In this document: one piece after another, positions 1 to 3,913 of the stretch
Layout of the letters: every line of letters starts with the position of its first letter
Numbering within the stretch: position 1 is the stretch's first letter
Source: Gudongella sp964607545
Lineage (GTDB): Bacteria > Bacillota > Clostridia > Tissierellales > Tissierellaceae
Direction of reading: 5' to 3'
Length of the DNA stretch: 5,598 nt
Assembly: GCA_964607545.1 (NCBI GenBank)
Contig: CAZSLV010000109.1
Span: 1-5,598 of the forward strand
The notes under the pieces: generated by a model
The model's database searches: none
What the model was told of the DNA's origin: nothing
Seen by the model: only the letters and a program-made list of their open reading frames with translations
Translations under genes and position numbers: made by a program

Positions 1-83
1 TTATACCTGCTTGCATCCATTGACCCTCTTAACTCATTAGCACCATCCCACAAGCGTCTTTTAATTTCTTCTGATGTAATCAT
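1..83 (-). CDS. hsdM: Type I restriction-modification system DNA methyltransferase subunit M (HsdM), N-terminal 27 codons, cut by window edge
   Basis: Only the start of the gene is in the window; it continues past position 1. The ATG is at 83-81 and the visible product begins MITSEEIKRRLWDGANELRG, then SMDASRY. This closely matches the conserved opening of HsdM N-6 adenine methyltransferases, where the N-terminal helical domain has a (L)WD(G/A)A(N/D)xLRGxMDxSxYK motif. HsdM pairs with the specificity subunit HsdS to methylate adenine at a bipartite site, and with HsdR to form the restriction complex. The start is fixed by an AAGGAG ribosome binding site about 7 nt upstream. A good promoter (260-288) lies about 180 nt upstream, so the gene probably opens its own operon; hsdS and hsdR would be expected beyond the edge. 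The SAM-binding and NPPF-type catalytic motifs are out of view, so the gene could still be broken further on. Confidence 0.85.
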   Translation of the reverse strand, partial: MITSEEIKRRLWDGANELRGSMDASRY

Positions 84-259
84 AATTTCTCTCCTTAGAT
101 AAGTTATTATAAATATTTTAAGTAAATTTCTCTGTTTGTGTTTTTATTATGACTCATTAAATTATTTACATTTAGTCAGATACAAAGGCTTTTAAAGTCC
201 TCTTTTTTATTGATTTTTAAACATTTGTGGTTTATTTTAAAAGTAATATTATAAGTCTT

Positions 260-288
260 ATTTTATCTGTTTAAGTAACTTAGGTCAA
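260..288 (-). promoter_or_regulatory. Sigma-A-type promoter, probably for hsdM
   Basis: Read on the minus strand, TTGACC at 288-283 (5 of 6 matches to TTGACA) is followed by exactly 17 bp and then TAAAAT at 265-260 (5 of 6 matches to TATAAT). Transcription would start near position 253 and run into hsdM, giving a leader of about 170 nt. A further TATAAT lies at 253-248 but has no matching -35 box. The promoter sits downstream of the probable terminator at 322-349, consistent with hsdM being a separate unit. Confidence 0.6.
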
Positions 289-321
289 CAAGTATGGTAT
301 TTTTCTACCTTTAATAGGAAA

Positions 322-349
322 ATGACACCTCCAAATTATAAGGCGTCAT
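322..349 (-). terminator. Probable rho-independent terminator after the selenoprotein/DUF4440 unit
   Basis: The minus-strand RNA can form a 9-bp stem, AUGACGCCU pairing with AGGUGUCAU (one G-U wobble), around a 10-nt loop, followed by UUUCCUAUU. The G-U wobble pairs only on the minus strand; on the plus strand the same position is an A-C mismatch, which favours the minus orientation. It lies about 80 nt after the DUF4440 stop and before the hsdM promoter. The U-tract is short. Confidence 0.55.
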
Positions 350-427
350 CCATATCATTCTAAGCTATTAATTTTACAACTAAACCCGTCACTTCCTGAG
401 ATTCTAACCGGTTGTTTTTTTGGTTAA

Positions 428-793
428 TTATTTAAAATTATCATTTATAGTAGGCGTCCCTTGATGAAAAAGCATTGTCCACCCAGTTTTTTCTTTTACC
501 CAAATTGATGTTCTTAAGGCTTTAGTCTTATCTGACTTATCTTTTGATAAATAATTTGCAATTACAAGATCATCCCTAATTTGCCTTGTCTTAAAGTCTA
601 ATATCTCTATGGCCCTATCTTGATTTAAATTAGATAAGTAATCTATTATCGATTCTTTATTATAAAGAATCCCTGATTGTCCAATTTCCATAAATTCATT
701 GTGTATCCTTTTATTTAGGTTTTCTTTGTTTTGACAAAATTCTTTCTTAAAAAAATCATTTTCATATTCTAAAATATGGCTTGTAATTTCCAT
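428..793 (-). CDS. DUF4440 / SnoaL-like (NTF2-fold) small protein
   Basis: The product is 121 residues, the usual size for a single NTF2-like domain. An N-terminal helix region (residues 1-35) leads into FMEIGQSGILYNKESIIDYL (35-54), and the protein ends with RTSIWVKEKTGWTMLFHQGT (94-113). Acidic or aromatic-rich 'DFxEIGxSGxxY' followed by 'RxSxW...W...FHQGT' is the hallmark I associate with DUF4440 proteins. Members of this cone-shaped fold bind small ligands or act as enzymes, but most DUF4440 proteins have no known function and none is assigned here. The ATG at 793-791 was chosen because GGGAGG lies 8 nt upstream; an in-frame ATG at 826 would add 11 residues, has no ribosome binding site and overlaps the upstream gene. 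The gene begins 22 nt after the selenoprotein stop, so the two are probably co-transcribed and end at the hairpin at 322-349. No signal peptide is visible. Confidence 0.75.
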   Translation of the reverse strand: MEITSHILEYENDFFKKEFCQNKENLNKRIHNEFMEIGQSGILYNKESIIDYLSNLNQDRAIEILDFKTRQIRDDLVIANYLSKDKSDKTKALRTSIWVKEKTGWTMLFHQGTPTINDNFK

Positions 794-815
794 GTAGGTT
801 TCCTCCCGCCTTGTA

Positions 816-1310
816 CTACTTTGCATTATTTATTGTTTTATTAATAAGGTCTTTAATTATAGGACCGCAACACTTACCTAAGGGATTCTTAGTTTCACAT
901 TGTCCGTTTTTCATAGCTCCAGTTATATTTATAATATCTTTCATGTTTTTTGCATCTTTATTAATAATAGCATCAATAATTTGATTTTCAGTAACTTCGT
1001 TGCAATAGCATATGTATTTTGGATCAGCATCTTTCTTAAACCATATAGGCATTTTTATAGAGTCCTTCTTAAAAACAAGTTTGTGATCTAGATTAAAATA
1101 TACTACATGGCAATCTTCGTTTAAACATATATGGTACTTACCATCTTCAACTGTGTCTATGCAGCTTTCCTTAACAAAATGTTTTACAGTTATACTTTTA
1201 ACTTCTTGAGCATGTCCACTACATACTGGACATGCATAAATCTTTTCTACTGTCCCAGTAGAACTTTCATTACTTTTTCAACAAGATATATTAGGATCAT
1301 GATTTTTCAA
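816..1310 (-). CDS. CopZ-N-like zinc/[2Fe-2S] selenoprotein (Csac_0668-type), UGA at codon 11 read as selenocysteine
   Basis: Read with UGA 1280-1278 as Sec, this is one 164-residue protein in a single frame. Residues 8-12 are I-S-C-U-K. A zinc-type site follows: C27-P-V-C30 with C62-x4-C67. The C-terminal part has C101-x-C103, C138 and C147-C148, the spacing of the BFD/CopZ-type [2Fe-2S] domain. Cys homologues, as I recall them, begin with a CC pair near the N-terminus, so Sec11 replaces the second Cys. The family resembles the N-terminal half of Archaeoglobus CopZ, a copper chaperone with one zinc and one [2Fe-2S] cluster; the copper-binding HMA half is absent, so a metallochaperone or redox role is inference. 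The start is a TTG at 1310 with GGGAGG 8 nt upstream; a tandem TTG at 1313 would add one residue. No ATG exists between the upstream in-frame TAG and codon 87. ATG 1052 is codon 87 and would remove both the Sec and the zinc site. A SECIS-like hairpin follows the UGA. DUF4440 follows 22 nt downstream. Confidence 0.85.
1245..1263 (-). promoter_or_regulatory. Bacterial SECIS-like hairpin downstream of the in-frame UGA
   Basis: In the mRNA, UUCUACU (1263-1257) pairs perfectly with AGUAGAA (1251-1245) around a five-base loop GGGAC. The stem starts 14 nt after the UGA and the loop 21 nt after it. Bacterial SECIS elements sit inside the coding sequence right after the UGA, with the apical loop roughly 15-35 nt away and conserved G at the loop start, where SelB binds. 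All three properties are met. The stem is short and contains A-U pairs, which is normal for this element. Confidence 0.8.
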
Positions 1311-1318
1311 CAATAATA

Positions 1319-1324
1319 CCTCCC
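1319..1324 (-). promoter_or_regulatory. Ribosome binding site fixing the TTG start of the selenoprotein
   Basis: GGGAGG at 1324-1319 lies 8 nt before TTG 1310 and 5 nt before the tandem TTG 1313. There is no ATG to compete with these. It shows that translation begins well upstream of the UGA, which is strong evidence against the short ATG-1052 gene model. Other genes in this window have comparable sites and spacings of 5-8 nt. Confidence 0.8.
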
Positions 1325-1440
1325 AAATTAAAAATAATGCTTCTTCCTTGCCCTTAATTCTCTATCCATGGATTTTCACTAGAATCTACAAATCCATTCA
1401 TTCTAATCCTATTTCCATTTGTTTTTAGTTTTTATGCCCC

Positions 1441-1503
1441 ATCACAAGTTAAAGACTAATCTGCTTAAGCAAATGGACAGAGTCGTCCATCCCTACGGGT
1501 GAT
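1441..1503 (-). ncRNA. Candidate structured leader RNA (multi-stem with possible pseudoknot), unassigned
   Basis: In minus-strand RNA, AUCAC (1503-1499) can pair with GUGAU (1445-1441), enclosing a perfect hairpin AUGGAC/GUCCAU (1490-1485 with 1478-1473). The hairpin's loop starts with GACU (1484-1481), which is complementary to AGUC downstream (1457-1454), so a loop-to-tail pseudoknot is possible. I do not recognise a known riboswitch consensus. The stems are short and could arise by chance or reflect a DNA operator. Confidence 0.3.
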
Positions 1504-1529
1504 ATAATTAAGGCCTACCCAGGGTTGGA

Positions 1530-2282
1530 CTATTTTGTATTCTTAAACTTCTTAAGGTATTCTGTTCCTGACCTGTCCATTTCCAAAGCAAATTCAGACA
1601 TATACTTTCGCTTGCAAAAGGCCTTTATGTCTTCATTAACATCTTTATTTAATAAGTTTGCTTTTTCATTTCTTATTTTATGCATCTTGTCATGGTCTTT
1701 TTTATCTAATCTATGGTAGTGGTTTTCAAATACAATATATTCTTTTTCAAAACGGATTGGTTTCTTTCTTTCCCTTTGCTGTTTTGTAGGGTATCCATAA
1801 ACTAGCATGGCTACTGGTATTACAAATTCAGGTAAGTTTAAAAGCCCCCTTACCCTTTCACAGTTTTCTAAGATATCCCCAATATAGCAAGATCCTATGC
1901 CAAAAGATTGAGCTGCCACCACAGTGTTTTGGGCGGCTATTAGGGCATCTGCTGATGCTAATAAAATATCACCCTGGCCTGGTTTTCTTGGATTGCAATC
2001 ATTTAGCTTAAAGCAATCATACCACCTTTGGTAATCTGCTAAAAATACTAACACCAAGGGTGCCTTAGCTATAAAGGCTTGATTGTCACAAGTTATGGAA
2101 AGTTCCTTTTTTAAGTCTTTATCTGTAATATCCAAAATACTGTAAAGCATCATATTTCCAGCGGTTGGTGCTTGAAAAGCAGCATTTAGAATTTCATCCT
2201 TTATACTCTCTTCTATTTGCCTATCTTCAAATACCCTCACAGATTTTCTTTCTTTGATTTGTTTCATTACTTCATTGTCCAT
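1530..2282 (-). CDS. Nitroreductase family protein (FMN-dependent)
   Basis: The product is 250 residues with the nitroreductase/flavin reductase fold. These enzymes bind FMN as dimers and use NAD(P)H for two-electron reduction of nitro compounds, quinones or flavins; the natural substrate here is unknown. The N-terminal R12-K-S-V-R16-x-F motif is the FMN-phosphate-binding 'RxSxRxF' signature. It is followed by AFQAPTAGNMMLYS (35-48), corresponding to the 'A..APSAxNxQxW' segment, and by GIGSCYIGDI (128-137), the conserved 'G(I/L)G.c.iG' segment near the flavin. The C-terminal extension (about 195-250) with FCKRKYMSEFALEMDRS is of the type seen in clostridial homologues; no ferredoxin motif is present. 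The start at ATG 2282 has AAGGAGG 5 nt upstream; an in-frame ATG 15 codons earlier overlaps the preceding gene and lacks a good site. The gene begins 37 nt after the membrane protein gene, suggesting co-transcription. It is probably soluble and cytoplasmic. Confidence 0.87.
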   Translation of the reverse strand: MDNEVMKQIKERKSVRVFEDRQIEESIKDEILNAAFQAPTAGNMMLYSILDITDKDLKKELSITCDNQAFIAKAPLVLVFLADYQRWYDCFKLNDCNPRKPGQGDILLASADALIAAQNTVVAAQSFGIGSCYIGDILENCERVRGLLNLPEFVIPVAMLVYGYPTKQQRERKKPIRFEKEYIVFENHYHRLDKKDHDKMHKIRNEKANLLNKDVNEDIKAFCKRKYMSEFALEMDRSGTEYLKKFKNTK

Positions 2283-2319
2283 TGGTTCCTCCTTATAATA
2301 GTAGGTTTGCCTTAATATA

Positions 2320-2799
2320 TTAATCAATTATATAATTTAAGTATGTTTTCTCACTCCCAGAGGAATTACCAACTTGGTTTTCTATAACTTTAAACTTTCT
2401 TTTATCTAAATCTTCTTTAAGGTAATGACCTGGGCTTAGGTCAATATAATAGCCATTATTTGAACCATAGCCGTATAAATAGGCAAGAGGTTTATCATCT
2501 TTTACAAATAAGATATTCATCATGCCTTCACTTACTGTTTGTTCTAGTATCCTAGATTTAAACCCAATCTCTTTTTGCATTTCTTCTTTTGATTGGTAGG
2601 GGTCAAAAGCATATGCCATATCATAATCAAAAGTAAATAATTCTCCACCTATACCAGATGTATTTGGGTCAAAACTTAATAACTTTTCACTTAAGTTTCT
2701 ATTATTTTTATTAAGGTCTGAATTCCACCTTATAAAGAGTATTAATGCTATGGCGAGTAGGATTATTAATAATATTTTCAAACTACCTTTATTTTTCAA
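2320..2799 (-). CDS. Small membrane-anchored protein of unknown function, TTG start
   Basis: The product is 159 residues. Residues 1-7 carry two lysines and are followed by a hydrophobic segment (about 8-23, ILLIILLAIALILFI), then a hydrophilic domain. This predicts a single N-terminal anchor with the rest outside the cytoplasm. There is no lipobox Cys and no Cys at all, so it is not a lipoprotein. The soluble part has a YDMAYAFDPYQSKEEMQKEIG stretch (59-79) and a likely beta-rich segment around NILFVKDDKPLAYLYGYG. It resembles small secreted proteins of Firmicutes with a 'W/YDxxYxFxPYxSKEEixxxiG' pattern whose function is unknown. The start is TTG 2799, with AAAAGGAG ending 8 nt upstream and no ATG nearby. 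It follows the AIM24 terminator and precedes the nitroreductase by 37 nt, so the two probably form one transcript. No functional link to the nitroreductase can be shown. Confidence 0.7.
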   Translation of the reverse strand: MKNKGSLKILLIILLAIALILFIRWNSDLNKNNRNLSEKLLSFDPNTSGIGGELFTFDYDMAYAFDPYQSKEEMQKEIGFKSRILEQTVSEGMMNILFVKDDKPLAYLYGYGSNNGYYIDLSPGHYLKEDLDKRKFKVIENQVGNSSGSEKTYLNYIID

Positions 2800-2826
2800 A
2801 TGTAATTCTCCTTTTAATTATTTAAT

Positions 2827-2854
2827 GTAAGCAAAGCTCTTTGTTTTATCTTAC
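2827..2854 (-). other. Bulged hairpin in the leader of the membrane protein gene
   Basis: In minus-strand RNA, GUAAG (2854-2850) pairs with CUUAC (2831-2827), and CAAA pairs with UUUG around a GAGC loop, with a 6-nt bulge on the 5' side. It lies about 28 nt before the TTG start. It could modulate translation or be incidental. I found no convincing promoter in the surrounding 100 bp. Confidence 0.3.
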
Positions 2855-2883
2855 CACTTTTGATGTAGTCATAATAATGTAAA

Positions 2884-2906
2884 AGCTATCTAAATTATAG
2901 ATAGCT
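2884..2906 (-). terminator. Rho-independent terminator of the AIM24-family gene
   Basis: A perfect 8-bp inverted repeat, AGCTATCT and AGATAGCT, flanks a 7-nt loop. On the minus strand it is followed by TTTACATTATT, so four U residues come directly after the stem. It begins 15 nt after the AIM24 stop. An outer GTAA/TTAC pairing (2879-2882 with 2909-2912) extends it across a small internal loop. It separates the AIM24 gene from the membrane protein gene. Confidence 0.75.
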
Positions 2907-2921
2907 AATTACTTTATAAAT

Positions 2922-3683
2922 TTATCTTAATACAGGAGCCATTAAAACCTTACCTGTACCTCTAAATACATTGACCAATCCTTCTCCTGAGGCAGCTGAA
3001 CCTATTAACGACTTACCAGATCTTTCAACTGTAAACTTTAAGCTTCCAGACCATGCAATTGCCATATTCCCATCTATTTTTAACTCATCGTTTTCAAGTT
3101 CTATTTCTATAAGTTCTTGTCTTGGTACATAGGATTCAAGTGCAACTATCCCTCCCCCACTTAAACCAAGGTTAAAGAATCCCTCTCCACCTAAGGCTGC
3201 GGAAGAAAGATTTGATCTCATAACTGCCTTGTGTTCTAATTCTGAATCGCAAGCTAAGAAGAGCCCATCTTCTATTACCATAGACCCATTCCAGCTATCA
3301 ACATCTATAAGTAAAATATGTTTATAGGTAGGTTCAAGTACGAGCAATCCACTTCCAGTATACTCTGGCTTAATTGCAGACTCATTTGTAACCTTGCCCC
3401 TTATGGCTTTTCCAAATAAGTCTCCTACTCCCTTTACCCCGCTAGTAGCTTTCACATCACCAGCCATCCACTGCATGGCACCTGCTTGGACTGTTATATC
3501 AGATTTTCCCACATCACAAACAAGTTGCCTTCTTCTTACATTCATTTGACTTGCATAATAAGCTTGCTGGGCTGTAGCATGGTCTACACTTAGGTCTTTT
3601 TGATATTCTACTACCTTGAAAGCTCCAAGTTCCTCTACTACCTTGACATCGTCGTTGTCTTGAAAGTTTTTAATCTTAAACAT
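2922..3683 (-). CDS. AIM24 family protein (TIGR00266-type)
   Basis: The product is 253 residues, about the usual length for bacterial members of the AIM24 (former DUF124) family. It has a beta-sandwich-type sequence rich in glycine turns. Diagnostic stretches are SDITVQAGAMQWMAGDV, then VTNESAIKPEYTGSGLLVLEP, then a glycine-rich FFNLGLSGGGIVALES, ending with GLVNVFRGTGKVLMAP. The family is widespread in bacteria and archaea, and the yeast mitochondrial protein Aim24 is needed for inner-membrane organisation. The bacterial role is not established, so no function is given. There is no signal peptide or membrane segment. The start at ATG 3683 has GGGGGAG 4 nt upstream; an in-frame ATG 28 codons earlier would have to initiate inside the predicted promoter region and yields a non-conserved extension. 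The gene appears monocistronic, with its own promoter (3739-3767) and flanking terminators on both sides. Confidence 0.88.
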   Translation of the reverse strand: MFKIKNFQDNDDVKVVEELGAFKVVEYQKDLSVDHATAQQAYYASQMNVRRRQLVCDVGKSDITVQAGAMQWMAGDVKATSGVKGVGDLFGKAIRGKVTNESAIKPEYTGSGLLVLEPTYKHILLIDVDSWNGSMVIEDGLFLACDSELEHKAVMRSNLSSAALGGEGFFNLGLSGGGIVALESYVPRQELIEIELENDELKIDGNMAIAWSGSLKFTVERSGKSLIGSAASGEGLVNVFRGTGKVLMAPVLR

Positions 3684-3738
3684 AAATCTCCCCCGTTCTT
3701 TACTTAAGTATATTTGCGAACATGGTACTTTAAAAATA

Positions 3739-3767
3739 ATTATATACATTTGACTAAATTTTATCAC
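3739..3767 (-). promoter_or_regulatory. Sigma-A-type promoter for the AIM24-family gene
   Basis: On the minus strand, GTGATA at 3767-3762 (4 of 6 matches to TTGACA) is followed by 17 bp and a perfect TATAAT at 3744-3739. Transcription would start near 3732, giving a leader of about 50 nt before ATG 3683. The promoter lies downstream of the ilvD terminator. It also argues that the longer in-frame ORF starting at 3767 cannot be translated from this transcript. Confidence 0.6.
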
Positions 3768-3874
3768 TTTATTTACATTTTTGAAAGAGGAATCGGTCTA
3801 GTTCATTTATACAGGGTGAACCTCACTTTATTTATAAAGAGTCCATTCTTACCCAATTTTATAACAAAAATAAG

Positions 3875-3900
3875 AGGTTATCCAATGTTTAGGATAACCT
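3875..3900 (-). terminator. Rho-independent terminator of ilvD
   Basis: A perfect 9-bp inverted repeat, AGGTTATCC and GGATAACCT, flanks an 8-nt loop. On the minus strand it is followed by CTTATTTTTGTTAT, a good U-tract. It begins 13 nt after the ilvD stop codon. On the plus strand the stem is followed by TTTATAT, so it could work in both directions, although no plus-strand gene was found here. Confidence 0.85.
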
Positions 3901-3913
3901 TTTATATGATTGG

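Larger units (their letters stand above)
84..427. other. Gene-free intergenic stretch before hsdM
   Basis: This very AT-rich 344-bp region holds no credible ORF on either strand. It contains the probable terminator of the upstream unit (322-349), a sigma-A-type minus-strand promoter (260-288) and an untranslated leader of about 170 nt for hsdM. Within the leader there is an imperfect inverted repeat at 150-178, with TGACT at one end and AGTCA at the other, that could be an operator but is too weak to assign. An 8-bp palindrome AACCGGTT at 406-413 sits just after the DUF4440 stop codon. No tRNA, riboswitch or CRISPR repeat is visible. Confidence 0.6.
1314..1529 (-). other. Leader/intergenic region with several inverted repeats, upstream of the selenoprotein
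   Basis: This stretch separates the nitroreductase stop from the selenoprotein start and holds no ORF. In minus-strand order it contains an interrupted palindrome CCAACCCTGGGTAGG (1528-1514) and a CCCGTAGGG core (1499-1491). Next come a perfect 6-bp hairpin ATGGAC/GTCCAT with a six-base loop (1490-1473), a 10-bp perfect palindrome TGCTTAAGCA (1471-1462), and an 8-bp hairpin ATGGATTT/AAATCCAT with a 14-nt loop (1397-1368). No convincing -35/-10 pair and no clear terminator for the nitroreductase were found, so the selenoprotein may be read through from upstream or transcribed from an atypical promoter. Confidence 0.55.

Noticed and set aside
406..420. AACCGGTT followed by a T-run as a terminator
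   Set aside because: The T-run follows it only on the plus strand, where there is no gene to terminate, and an 8-bp palindrome has no room for a loop.
794..826. 11-residue N-terminal extension of the DUF4440 protein
   Set aside because: It overlaps the selenoprotein stop, and the GGGAGG site lies within it, serving ATG 793.
816..1052. Stand-alone 78-residue protein starting at ATG 1052
   Set aside because: It has only a poorly spaced ribosome binding site and would lack the zinc-site cysteines. The same frame continues upstream with coding character to a well-placed TTG start.
1278..1280. In-frame TGA as a pseudogene-causing nonsense mutation
   Set aside because: It is the only interruption, follows a Cys codon at the position of a conserved Cys pair, and is followed by a SECIS-like hairpin. 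A sequencing error cannot be excluded from the sequence alone.
900..1316. Plus-strand ORFs across the selenoprotein gene
   Set aside because: They are antisense shadows with no ribosome binding site and low-complexity hydrophobic content. The same holds for plus-strand ORFs at 1525-1719, 3714-3980, 4221-4481 and 4980-5258.
1474..1508. Plus-strand promoter TGGACA...TATAAT
   Set aside because: The spacer is 23 bp, too long, and no plus-strand gene follows.
2283..2327. 15-residue N-terminal extension of the nitroreductase
   Set aside because: It overlaps the end of the preceding gene, and its codons include the AAGGAGG site that serves ATG 2282.
3684..3767. 28-residue N-terminal extension of the AIM24-family protein
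   Set aside because: It overlaps the predicted promoter and has no ribosome binding site, whereas ATG 3683 has GGGGGAG just upstream and begins the conserved sequence.
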